A DNA stretch of 64,000 bases. It comes from Prado023 sp963700475 (GTDB taxonomy: Bacteria; Actinomycetota; Actinomycetes; S36-B12; CAIYMF01). The stretch is taken from NCBI GenBank assembly GCA_963700475.1, contig CAVOXR010000009.1:496001-560000 (forward strand), written 5' to 3'. Of the stretch, positions 36,060-44,733 are shown one piece after another. The notes beneath the pieces were generated by a model. That model saw only the letters and a program-made list of their open reading frames with translations. It did not search any database and had not been told where the DNA came from. Position numbers and translations under genes: made by a program. How positions within the stretch are numbered: the first letter of the stretch is position 1; every line of letters starts with the position of its first letter.

Positions 36060-37085
36060 GCGGGCCGCGGTGCCCTCCACGTAGTCGGTGTCCGACGTCT
36101 TCACCCAGCTCATCAGCTGGCGCAGCTGACGGCCGGTCTCCTCGATCGGGTGCGCCTCGCCGGCCGCACGCAGGGCGTGGAACTCCGGCGCCCCGGCGTC
36201 CTGGTCATCGATGAAGCGCTGCGCGAAGGCACCGGACTGGATGTCGGCCAGCACCGCGCGCATGTTCTCCTTGACCTGGGCGTCGATGACCCGCGGGCCC
36301 GACACGTAGTCGCCGTACTCAGCGGTGTCCGAGACGCTCCAGCGCTGCTTGGCGATGCCGCCCTCGTACATGAGGTCGACGATCAGCTTCAGCTCGTGCA
36401 GGCACTCGAAGTAGGCCACCTCCGGCTGGTAGCCGGCCTCGGTCAGCACCTCGAACCCGGTCTGGACCAGCATCGACGCACCGCCGCACAGCACGGCCTG
36501 CTCGCCGAACAGGTCGGTCTCGGTCTCCTCGGTGAACGTGGTCTTGATCCCCCCGGCGCGCAGCGCGCCGATCGCCTTCGCGTAGGACAGCGTGAGGTCC
36601 CAGGCACCGCCGGTCGAGTCCTGCTCCACGGCGACGATCGCGGGCACGCCGCGCCCGGCCACATACTCGCGGCGGACCAGGTGACCCGGGCCCTTCGGGG
36701 CGACCATGCACACGTCCACGTCGGCCGGGGGCTTCACGTAGCCGAAGCGGATGTTGAACCCGTGCGCGAAGAACAGCGCGTCCCCGGCCTTGAGGTTCGG
36801 CGCGATCGCCTCCGCGTACAGGCCCCGCTGGGCGGGGTCCGGAACGAGGACCATGATCAGGTCGGCCTCGGCGCACGCCGTGGCCGGGTCGACGACCCGC
36901 AGGCCCTCAGCCTCAGCCTTCGCCCGGCTCTTCGAGCCCTCGGCCAGGCCGACGCGCACGTCCACCCCCGAGTCGCGCAGGCTCAGCGCGTGCGCGTGGC
37001 CCTGGCTTCCGTATCCGAGCACCGCGACCTTGCGGCCCTGGATGATCGAGAGGTCGGCGTTGTCGTCGTAGTACAGCTCAGCCAC
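36057..37085 (-). CDS. ilvC: Ketol-acid reductoisomerase (class I)
   Basis: 342 residues, class I length. VLGYGSQGHAHALSLRDSG for NADPH, HGFNIRFG, MVAPKGPGH, TFTEETETDLFGEQ with Mg ligands, and C-terminal LMYEGGI and YGDYVSGPRV. Converts acetolactate and acetohydroxybutyrate to dihydroxy acids. GTG start with RBS GAGGAG. 166 nt separate it from ilvN; that gap holds two hairpins, so ilvC may be partly uncoupled from ilvBN. Confidence 0.97.
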   Translation of the reverse strand: MAELYYDDNADLSIIQGRKVAVLGYGSQGHAHALSLRDSGVDVRVGLAEGSKSRAKAEAEGLRVVDPATACAEADLIMVLVPDPAQRGLYAEAIAPNLKAGDALFFAHGFNIRFGYVKPPADVDVCMVAPKGPGHLVRREYVAGRGVPAIVAVEQDSTGGAWDLTLSYAKAIGALRAGGIKTTFTEETETDLFGEQAVLCGGASMLVQTGFEVLTEAGYQPEVAYFECLHELKLIVDLMYEGGIAKQRWSVSDTAEYGDYVSGPRVIDAQVKENMRAVLADIQSGAFAQRFIDDQDAGAPEFHALRAAGEAHPIEETGRQLRQLMSWVKTSDTDYVEGTAAR

Positions 37086-37155
37086 TGTGGGGCTCCTCGG
37101 GTGTTGCGGCGCTCATTCGGCGCCGGGGATCGTGGGGTGATTGTCTCAGGTGGTG

Positions 37156-37232
37156 GGTTGTGCCACCGCCAGCGGACTGCGCGGGGCACAACCTGGTAGT
37201 CGATTCGGTCGATTCAACGGTCGGAATCGACC
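37156..37232 (-). promoter_or_regulatory. Two hairpins in the ilvN-ilvC intergenic region
   Basis: GGTCGATTC/GAATCGACC (37207-37232, 9 bp, 8-nt loop) and GGTTGTGCC/GGCACAACC (37156-37193, 9 bp, 20-nt loop). They stand between ilvN and ilvC and may modulate read-through or mRNA processing. No leader peptide with Ile, Val or Leu runs was found here. Confidence 0.5.
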
Positions 37233-37251
37233 ACCTCGACCGGGAGTGGGT

Positions 37252-37777
37252 TCAGGCAGTCCGGTCGACCGGGCGCAGTGCCCGCTCGGTCATCGACTTG
37301 GAGCCGCGGCCCAGGGCCACCGCCCCTGACTTGACCAGCTCGCGGATGCCGAACGGCTCCAGCACCCGCAAGCAGGGCGTCGAGCTTGTCGCGGCTACCG
37401 GTGACCTCGATCGTGACCGCGTCCGGAGCCACGTCGACCACGCCGGCGCGGAAGAGTGCGACGGTCTCCAGGACGTGGCTGCGGGTCGTGGCATCGGCGC
37501 GCACCTTGACCAGCATGAACTCGCGCTGCACGGAGGTCGCCGGCTCGAGCTCGACGATCTTGAGCACGTTGACCAGCTTGTTCAGCTGCTTGGTGACCTG
37601 CTCCAGCGGCAAGCCCTCGACCTCGACGACCAGGGTGATCCGCGAGACCTCGGGAGTCTCGGTCGGGCCGACGGCCAGCGACTCGATGTTGAACCCGCGG
37701 CGGGAGAACAGCCCGGCGATGCGGGCCAGCACGCCCGGCTGGTCCTGGACCAGCACGCTCAGTGTGTGACGAGTCAT
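37252..37777 (-). CDS. ilvN: Acetolactate synthase small subunit (one frameshift)
   Basis: About 175 residues. N-terminal ACT domain (TLSVLVQDQPGVLARIAGLF, RRGFNIESLAVGPTE) binds valine. The C-terminal half is REFMLVKV to FGIRELVKSGAVALGRG. One extra T near 37371 (CTGCTTGCG for CTGCTGCG) breaks the frame after DKLDALL; restoring it continues to the normal C terminus and a TGA at 37252. The ATG is 3 nt past the ilvB stop. Regulates and activates IlvB. Confidence 0.93.
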
Positions 37778-37780
37778 CGC

Positions 37781-39544
37781 TCAGTCCTCCCGGTCCCACT
37801 TGGGCGCCATGTCGCGCGCGAACTTGATGTCGGAGTTGCTCGTGCCCGCGGCGACCATCGGCCACACCATGGCGTCCTTGTGCACCCGGAAGTCCACGAC
37901 GACCGGTGCGTCGTTGATGGACATCGCCTTCTCAATCGTGCCGTCGACGTCCTCGGCGGAGTCGCAGCGCAGGCCGACGCAGCCGTAGGCGTCGGCCAGC
38001 TTCACGAAGTCCGGGACGCTGTGGGAGTGCAGGTCGGTGTTGGAGTAGCGCTCGTTGTAGAACAGCGACTGCCACTGGCGCACCATGCCCAGGGCGCCGT
38101 TGTTGATCAGCGCCACCTTGATCGGGATGTTGTTGATGGTGCAGGTGGCCAGCTCCTGGTTGGTCATCTGGAAGCACCCGTCGCCGTCGATGGCCCACAC
38201 GGTCTTCTCCGGTGCGCCCACCTTGGCGCCCATCGCAGCGGGCACCGCGAAGCCCATGGTGCCCAGGCCGCCGGAGTTGATCCAGGCGCCCGGCTTCTCG
38301 TACTGCACGAACTGCGCGGCCCACATCTGGTGCTGGCCGACACCGGCGACGTAGAGCGCATCCGGCCCGACGATCTGGCCCAGGCGCTCGATGACGTACT
38401 GCGGTGCGAGCGTCCCGTCGCTCGGCAGCCCGTAGCCGAGGGGGTACTTCTCCAGCCAGTGGTCCAGCTCGGACCACCACCCGGCGATGTCGAACGTGCG
38501 GCCCGCGGCCAGCTCTGCCTGGATGGCGACCACCAGTTCGGCGATGACCTCCTTGGCGTCGCCCACGATCGGCACGTCGGCACGGCGGTTCTTGGAGATC
38601 TCGGCCGGGTCGATGTCGGCGTGGATGACCTTGGCGTGCGGGGCGAACGTCGAGAGCTGGCCGGTGACCCGGTCGTCGAAGCGCGTGCCCAGCGCGATCA
38701 GCAGGTCCGAGGACTGCAGCGCGCCGACAGCGGCCACGGTCCCGTGCATGCCGGGCATGCCCAGGTTCTGCGGGTGGCTGTCGGGCAGGGCCCCGCGGGC
38801 CATGAGCGTGGTGACGACCGGGATGCCCGTGAGGTCGGCCAGGGCGCGCAGCTCGGCCGCGGCGCCCGCGCGGATGATCCCGCCGCCGACGTAGAGCACC
38901 GGCTTGCGGGACTCCAGCATGAGGCGCGCGGCCTCACGGACCTGCTTGGTGTGCGGCCGGGTCGTCGGCTTGTACCCCGGAAGGTCCAGGCGAGACGGCC
39001 AGGCGAAGGTCGTCTGCGCCTGCAGGGCGTCCTTGGCGATGTCCACCAGGACCGGGCCGGGTCGGCCGGTGCTGGCGATGTGGAAGGCCTCGGCGATCGC
39101 CCGGGGGATGTCCTCGGCGCGGGTCACCAGGTAGTTGTGCTTGGTGACCGGCATCGTGATCCCACGGATGTCGGCCTCCTGGAAGGCATCGGTGCCGATG
39201 GAGGCCGAGTTCACCTGGCCAGTGATTGCGACCATCGGCACCGAGTCCATGTACGCGTCAGCGATCGGCGTCACCAGGTTGGTGGCTCCCGGACCGGAGG
39301 TCGCCATGCAGACCCCGACCCGTCCGGTCGCGTACGCGTAACCCGCTGCTGCATGCCCTGCGCCCTGCTCGTGGCGGACGAGGATGTGCCGGACCTGGGT
39401 GGAGTCCATCAACGGGTCATATGCGGGCAGGATCGCGCCACCTGGGATTCCGAATACCGTGTCGACACCCGCGGCCTCCAGCGAGCGCACGAGGCTGCTG
39501 GCCCCGCTGATCGTCGTGGTGGGTGGTGTCTGTGACGTCGACAT
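37781..39544 (-). CDS. ilvB: Acetolactate synthase large subunit
   Basis: 587 residues. FGIPGGAILPAYD, activating Glu in VRHEQGAGHAAAGYA, FAD domain, ThDP motif GDGCFQMTNQELAT to ALINNGALGMV. Makes 2-acetolactate or 2-aceto-2-hydroxybutyrate. First gene of ilvB-ilvN-ilvC, transcribed from a promoter about 170 nt upstream through a leader peptide and terminator. RBS AAGGGA. Confidence 0.97.
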   Translation of the reverse strand: MSTSQTPPTTTISGASSLVRSLEAAGVDTVFGIPGGAILPAYDPLMDSTQVRHILVRHEQGAGHAAAGYAYATGRVGVCMATSGPGATNLVTPIADAYMDSVPMVAITGQVNSASIGTDAFQEADIRGITMPVTKHNYLVTRAEDIPRAIAEAFHIASTGRPGPVLVDIAKDALQAQTTFAWPSRLDLPGYKPTTRPHTKQVREAARLMLESRKPVLYVGGGIIRAGAAAELRALADLTGIPVVTTLMARGALPDSHPQNLGMPGMHGTVAAVGALQSSDLLIALGTRFDDRVTGQLSTFAPHAKVIHADIDPAEISKNRRADVPIVGDAKEVIAELVVAIQAELAAGRTFDIAGWWSELDHWLEKYPLGYGLPSDGTLAPQYVIERLGQIVGPDALYVAGVGQHQMWAAQFVQYEKPGAWINSGGLGTMGFAVPAAMGAKVGAPEKTVWAIDGDGCFQMTNQELATCTINNIPIKVALINNGALGMVRQWQSLFYNERYSNTDLHSHSVPDFVKLADAYGCVGLRCDSAEDVDGTIEKAMSINDAPVVVDFRVHKDAMVWPMVAAGTSNSDIKFARDMAPKWDRED

Positions 39545-39610
39545 CGTCGGTCCCTTGCTCTCGGTTCGGGTCTTCGGTGGTGATCCTGCCAGTGCGGTGC
39601 TTGTGCAAAT

Positions 39611-39747
39611 GAAAGACCCCGTGCCCAGAGGGTCACGAGGTCACGTCGGAGTAGGGAACAGTCAGGCTGGGGTTCCCACCCCGGCGTGAGTCGCTACTAC
39701 GATAATTCGCACGTGCCCATAGTGCCCATGCCCGGCGCCCAGCGCAA
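39611..39747 (-). promoter_or_regulatory. ilvB promoter and attenuator
   Basis: -35 TTGCGC (39742-39747), 17 nt, -10 CACTAT (39719-39724), 6 nt, leader GTG 39712. A small hairpin GGGGT/ACCCC overlaps the leader's end (39669-39682). An intrinsic terminator follows at 39615-39642: GACCTCGTG with CACGGGGTC plus inner CC/GG pairs, then UUUCAUUU. Ile/Val-dependent attenuation is the inference; similar leaders have been predicted for ilvB in Actinobacteria. Confidence 0.82.
39662..39712 (-). CDS. ilvB leader peptide (MRIIVVATHAGVGTPA)
   Basis: 16 codons from GTG 39712, with Ile-Ile-Val-Val (ATT-ATC-GTA-GTA) at residues 3-6. It starts at the predicted transcription start, so it is leaderless. Stalling on these codons would sense tRNA-Ile and tRNA-Val, the end products of the ilvBNC pathway. 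Confidence 0.82.
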   Translation of the reverse strand: MRIIVVATHAGVGTPA

Positions 39748-39943
39748 CCCCCCGGCCGGAATGTCCACCATGTGAGACAGGGACGTCCACGCGAGCCAGA
39801 CACTGGGGACCCCCGATCACTCGAGGACCCACCGGCTCCTCAGCACCGTTCCCCGCATACCCCCAGCGTCTCCCCCGAGGTTTCGGCGCGGCAGTGCTGG
39901 ATGTCCCGAACCTGCTGGCCCGCCCTGCCGAACAGCCCCTCGA

Positions 39944-40939
39944 TCAGCGGGTCACCAGGATCATGTCCTGCTGCGACGGGAGAGTCACCGCGGGGGCACG
40001 GGAGCCGTCCACGAGGGACACGCTCTCGATGACGAGCTCCTTGTCGGGGTCCACGTCGGCGTCCGAGCGCACATAGAGGTGCGAGCCGTCCGCCGAGCAG
40101 CCCTGGGCACCGGGTCCCCGCGCACCGAGCTCGGGGACCTCGACAGGCGCAACCTGGGCCGGGCCGATCACCTGCAGCGTGTTGGAATACGTGAGAACGG
40201 AATCGGCCCCGAGGATGCAGACCCACGGCTGTGTCGTTGGAATGGTGCCGATCAGCGATGTCTCCCCGGTCCTGGTGTCCAGCGTCTGGAAGCGGTGCTG
40301 CGTGCCGGCCGGCTCGTACGTGACCACGACCAGGGTGTCGGGGGAGCTGGTCGGATTCACCCCCGCCAGCCCGGGGAACGGCCCGTACTCGGCCAGGGTC
40401 TCGCCCGTCGTGGTCGACGAGACCGTGATCGTCCCGTTGCCCTCGCCGTCGATGGGCGTTGACCGCACCATCCTGTTCTCGTCGAGCAGCAGGCAGGGGT
40501 AGCTCGCGCCATCCGCCCCGCTGCACCATCCCGGGACGTCGATCTGGTGGAGAACCTCGCCGGTCTCCACATTGCGCACCTGCAGCTGCGTGGTCCTGGA
40601 CACGTCGGTGAGCGGCAGTTCCACCGTCGAGGTCAGGGCCCAGGGTCCCAGTGCGTCCTTGAGCAGGGTGGCCCCGGCGTCCGGGCCGGACTCCCACGGG
40701 ACCGGCAATCCCGGCCCGACCGTCCCGTCAGCACCGATGGCGTACCGCTGGGCGCCCGACCCCTGATACGGCAGGACGAAGAAGGCCCCGTTGCCCATCG
40801 CCACGGGTGAGCTGGACGCGGCGGACGCAGCTGGGGACTCGGACGTCCCGGAGCCCCCCGCGCCCCCGTCGGTCCCGCTGGCACATCCGGCAAGCGCCAG
40901 TGCAACACCCGCGACCGTGGTGACGAATCCTCGCATCAT
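39944..40939 (-). CDS. Putative lipoprotein with beta-propeller-like repeats
   Basis: 331 residues from ATG 40939 (AAGGGG RBS; a second ATG follows). The signal peptide ends in lipobox LALAGC (Cys about residue 20), then a Ser/Ala/Gly linker. The mature part has repeated strand patterns (LQVRNVETGEVLHQI, TVSSTTTGETLAEYG, QTLDTRTGETSLIG) suggestive of a WD40/PQQ-like propeller. Two Cys pairs. No enzymatic motif. Lies alone between ilvB and ilvD; function unknown. Confidence 0.75.
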   Translation of the reverse strand: MMRGFVTTVAGVALALAGCASGTDGGAGGSGTSESPAASAASSSPVAMGNGAFFVLPYQGSGAQRYAIGADGTVGPGLPVPWESGPDAGATLLKDALGPWALTSTVELPLTDVSRTTQLQVRNVETGEVLHQIDVPGWCSGADGASYPCLLLDENRMVRSTPIDGEGNGTITVSSTTTGETLAEYGPFPGLAGVNPTSSPDTLVVVTYEPAGTQHRFQTLDTRTGETSLIGTIPTTQPWVCILGADSVLTYSNTLQVIGPAQVAPVEVPELGARGPGAQGCSADGSHLYVRSDADVDPDKELVIESVSLVDGSRAPAVTLPSQQDMILVTR

Positions 40940-41057
40940 GGTCGCCCCTTCCCGCACTCCCATCGTCCTGCGGCCTCAGGATCCGGGGCAGGGGCCAAGG
41001 TCCTCAGCCCACGACTCGCGGCCCCAGCCGACCAGAGGCAGACAGGTGCCAGGAGGC

Positions 41058-42749
41058 TCAGTCGCAGACCGCGCCCCGGGAGGCGGAGCCGACCAGCTTG
41101 GCGTACTTGGCCAGCACGCCGCGGGTGTAGCGCGGCGGGAGCGGGACCCACGCCTCCCGGCGGACGGCCAACTCAGCGGCGTCCACGAGCAGGTCGAGCC
41201 TCCGGTTCGGGATGTCGATCCGCACACGGTCACCGTCGGCCACCAGCGCGATCGGTCCACCGTCGACAGCTTCGGGGGCGACGTGACCCACGCACAGGCC
41301 GGTCGTGCCGCCCGAGAACCGTCCGTCGGTGATGAGCAGGACGTCCTTGCCCAGCCCGGCGCCCTTGATGGCGGCGGTGATCATGAGCATCTCGCGCATG
41401 CCCGGGCCGCCCTTGGGGCCCTCGTAGCGGATGATCACGACGTCCCCGGCCTGGATCGTGCCGTCCTCCAGGGCGTCCATCGCGGCGCGCTCGCGCTCGA
41501 ACACCCGCGCCGGGCCCTCGAAGACCTCCACCGGGATGCCAGCGTTCTTCACGACCGCTCCCTCGGGGACCAGCGATCCGCCGAGGATGGTGATGCCTCC
41601 GGCGCCGCCCATCGGATCGTTCATGGCGCGCAGGATCGTGCCATCCGGGTCCGGCGGGTTCACCTCGGCCAGGTTCTCGGCGACTGTTCGACCGGTCACG
41701 GTCAGACAGTCGCCGTGCAGCAACCCGGCATCGAGCAGGGCCCGCATGATGACGGGCACTCCCCCGACCCGGTCCATGTCGCTCATCACGAAGCGGCCGA
41801 ACGGCTTGAGGTCGCCGAGCAGCGGGACCTTGGCGCCGATGCGCTGGAAGTCCTCCATCTCGAGGTCGATGTCCGCCTCGTGGGCGATCGCCAGCAGGTG
41901 CAGGACGGCGTTGGTGGAGCCGCCGAGGGCCATGACCACGGCGATCGCGTTCTCCAGGGACTTCTTCGTGATGATGTCGCGGGTCGTGATGCCCTGGCGC
42001 AGCATCTCGACCACGGCCTCCCCGGAACGCCGGGAGAACCCGTCGCGACGGCGGTCCACCGCGGGCGGGGCGGCCGAGCCGGGAAGGCTCATGCCCATCG
42101 CCTCAGCGGCCGAGGCCATCGTGTTGGCGGTGTACATCCCGCCGCACGCGCCCTCGCCGGGGCAGATCGCCCGCTCGATCTCGTCGACCTCCGCGCGCGT
42201 GATCAGCCCGCGGGCGCACGCGCCGACGGCCTCGAAGGCGTCGATGATCGTGACGTCGCGGTCACCGACCCGACCGGGGAGGATCGACCCGGCGTAGACG
42301 AACACCGACGCGACGTCCAGGCGTGCGGCGGCCATCAGCATGCCGGGCAGCGACTTGTCGCAGCCGGCGAACGTGACCATCCCGTCGAGGCACTCCGCCT
42401 GCATGACCGCCTCGACGGAGTCGGCGATGATCTCGCGGCTCACCAGCGAGAAGTGCATCCCCTCGTGGCCCATCGAGATCCCGTCGGAGACCGAGATGGT
42501 GCCGAACTGCAGCGGGTAGCCGCCGCCGGCGTGCACGCCCTCCTTGGCCGAGCGGGCCAGCCGCTCGAGGGACAGGTTGCAGGGGGTGATCTCGTTCCAG
42601 CTCGAGGCGATGCCGATCTGGGGCTTCGGGAAGTCCTCGTCGGACATGCCCACCGCACGCAGCATCCCGCGGGCGGCGGCGCGCTCGAGGCCGTCGGTGA
42701 CGGTGCGGCTGCGGGGCTTGATGTCGGGGGTGGTGGGGGTCTCGGTCAT
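41058..42749 (-). CDS. ilvD: Dihydroxy-acid dehydratase
   Basis: 563 residues. Fe-S enzyme making 2-oxo acids for Ile and Val. Cluster ligands in TFAGCDKSLPGML and CPGEGACGGMYTANTM; SDGISMGHEGM; C-terminal DGRFSGGTTG. Start ATG 42749 has TACGCT (42756-42761) 6 nt upstream (leaderless). Monocistronic; the other ilv genes lie to its left. Confidence 0.96.
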   Translation of the reverse strand: MTETPTTPDIKPRSRTVTDGLERAAARGMLRAVGMSDEDFPKPQIGIASSWNEITPCNLSLERLARSAKEGVHAGGGYPLQFGTISVSDGISMGHEGMHFSLVSREIIADSVEAVMQAECLDGMVTFAGCDKSLPGMLMAAARLDVASVFVYAGSILPGRVGDRDVTIIDAFEAVGACARGLITRAEVDEIERAICPGEGACGGMYTANTMASAAEAMGMSLPGSAAPPAVDRRRDGFSRRSGEAVVEMLRQGITTRDIITKKSLENAIAVVMALGGSTNAVLHLLAIAHEADIDLEMEDFQRIGAKVPLLGDLKPFGRFVMSDMDRVGGVPVIMRALLDAGLLHGDCLTVTGRTVAENLAEVNPPDPDGTILRAMNDPMGGAGGITILGGSLVPEGAVVKNAGIPVEVFEGPARVFERERAAMDALEDGTIQAGDVVIIRYEGPKGGPGMREMLMITAAIKGAGLGKDVLLITDGRFSGGTTGLCVGHVAPEAVDGGPIALVADGDRVRIDIPNRRLDLLVDAAELAVRREAWVPLPPRYTRGVLAKYAKLVGSASRGAVCD

Positions 42750-42960
42750 GAGGCAAGCGTAGTGGGCGGCTCCGCCCACCACTTGGGTCGATGCGGACGC
42801 ACCCAGGCGACAGCTCCGGGTCCCGGCTGAATCCACCGGCGGGGACGGCCGGGCGGGTTCGTCGCCAGGCTGGGCAAGGACGCGGCTGCCTCGTACCATC
42901 CCGAGGGACATGCGGGGCCTGTGCAGCAGGGCTCCGCCAGTCACGTGAAGGGGCACACCC

Positions 42961-43050
42961 ATGGGAATCGGGCGCAGGACCTACGACATCTTTGCGGGCT
43001 ACTGGCCGAACCTAGCGGCGCGCTTCTTTGGGTGTCAGTCCCCGGCATGA
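42961..43050 (+). CDS. Candidate 29-residue small protein
   Basis: ORF starting MGIGRRTYDIFAGYWPNL, rich in aromatic residues and Arg, ending FFGCQSPA. An AAGGGG ribosome site lies 7 nt upstream, a TACCAT -10-like box lies further upstream (42893-42898), and a CCGCCG/CGGCGG hairpin (43052-43067) follows the stop immediately. It overlaps the convergent dehydrogenase end by 16 nt. No family recognised; alternatively a truncated remnant. Confidence 0.4.
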   Translation: MGIGRRTYDIFAGYWPNLAARFFGCQSPA

Positions 43051-43992
43051 ACCGCCGAGCGCGGCGGAGCCTGGTGCGCCTCGGGAACGACCACGTTGAT
43101 CAGAGGCCCGCCGCTCGTCCAACTCATCAACTGGGCCGCCACCAATCGGCGCGCACGGGGCAGGAATGCTGACGTGTTGCCGCCCACGTGCGGGCTGATC
43201 AGGACGCCGGGGGTCCGCCAGAGCGGGTGGTCTGCGGGCAGCGGCTCGGGGTCGGTGACGTCCAGGGCTGCGCGCAGGCGCCCGGCCGCGCACTCGGCCA
43301 GAAGTGCGTCGGTGTCGACCACCGCGCCGCGCGAGACGTTCACCAGCAGCGCGCCGTCGGGCATGCGGGCCAGGAAGTCCGCGTCGACCATCCGGCGGGT
43401 GTCCGGAGTCAGCGGCACGATCAGGATCACCACATCCGCGTCCGGGAGCAGGCCGGGCAGCTCCTCGATCGAGCGGACGTCGATCCCGTCGACCATCCGG
43501 GCGCTGCGGGCCACGGCAGTCACGTGGCACTCGAACCCGTCGAGGCGGCGCGCGATCGCCCGTCCGATCGACCCGAAGCCGACGATCAGCACGCGCTTGT
43601 CCGCCAGTGCCTCGTGCCGGTCGTAGAGCCAGCGACCCTCGGGCATGGCGCGGGCGAAGTCGTCGAGGTGGCGCAGGCTGGCGATGGTGAGTCCGACGGC
43701 GAGCTCGGCGGTGGAGGCGTCGTGGACCCCGGCGGCGTTGCACAACGTGACACCGTTCGGGAGCGCGGCAAGCACGTTGTCGACCCCCGCGGTCAGGGTC
43801 TGCACGACCCGCAGGTTCGGCATCCGGGCCATCATGGCCAGGTCGTCCTCGGCCTGCCGTGTAGGGCGGGACGAACACCTCCACGTCGGCGAGGATCGCT
43901 GGGTCCGGGTCGCCGGAGTCCCAGGCGACGCACCCCGCAGCCACCTCCTCGGGCAGGCCCTCGAGGATGTAGCCGGGGAGCAGCGTCGTCAC
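43035..43992 (-). CDS. D-isomer specific 2-hydroxyacid dehydrogenase (one frameshift)
   Basis: About 318 residues. NAD motif VGFGSIGRAIARR, catalytic Arg in VNVSRGAVVDTDAL, Glu-His region EPLPADHPLW and ISPHVGGNT. The N-terminal domain (LPGYILEGLPEEVAAG) joins MMARMPNLRVVQTLTAGVDN only if one base is removed near 43855. The GTG start overlaps the TGA of the S51-like gene (GTGA). Substrate unknown: glyoxylate/hydroxypyruvate reductase-like. Confidence 0.85.
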
Positions 43993-44733
43993 GTGAGCGG
44001 GACCCCGACATTCTCGGGCCCCTGCGTGATGACCGTCGATCCCGACCGGTGCTCGACACGCGAGCCGTGTCCGAGCGTCCACACGGACTGCCGGCCCATC
44101 ACCGTCCACTCGACGGGCCCACCCACCAGGGCGGTGTCCTCATCGATGCCCAGCACGGTGATCCCGTCGGGGGCGTGCAGCAGGACTCGGGTGACCATGT
44201 CGGGGGCCCAGCCGAGCATCTTGTCGAAGTGCGGGATGACCCGCAGGTGCGGAAGCAGTCCCAGACCCTGATCAGCAGGCCGGTGCAGCGCCCGAACGTG
44301 CGGCACCCATCCGGTCATGGCCATCGCCCCCGCGCTGCAGCCCGCCAGCGCAGCCCCGCCGCGCCAGGCTGCGAGGACCTCGCGCCACAGCGCGGAGTCG
44401 CGCAACGCCCCGGCCAGGTGTGCCGGGTTCCCGCCGGACATGTACACCAGGCCCGCCCCCCGCACCTGCTCGGCGATCGTGGGGTCATCGGCCTCGCGCG
44501 CGATCGTGGACGACGAGCGGGACCGCCTCCACGCCCAGCCGCTCGGCCTGCTCGGCACCCAGACGGGTCCACTTGGCCAGGACTGCCGGCCCCTCGGGTG
44601 CGGCCGCCGTGGGGATCTGCACGTACTTCGGCGGGCGGCCCTCGATCAGGTGCCGCTCGATCTCGAGCATGACCGGCAGGTACTCCCCCGACCCGACCAG
44701 GGCGATCGGCCCGGGAGTCACATCCACTGCCAT
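43989..44733 (-). CDS. Type 1 glutamine amidotransferase-like (S51/cyanophycinase family) protein B (one frameshift)
   Basis: About 248 residues from ATG 44733. GPIALVGSGEYLPVM at the start; YMSGGNPAHLA and a nucleophile elbow GCSAGAMAMTG (Ser). This is the peptidase E/cyanophycinase (S51) fold, typically Ser-His-Glu. The frame changes near 44508 in a GCGCGC run (RARE to ADDPTIAEQV). It overlaps the end of the larger paralogue (16 nt) and is coupled to the dehydrogenase; the three genes form one unit. Confidence 0.8.

Noticed and set aside
43012..44109. 365-codon leftward ORF over the hydroxyacid dehydrogenase
   Set aside because: Only its first 55 codons from 43992 are in the real frame; the remainder is Arg-rich read-through after a single-base shift.
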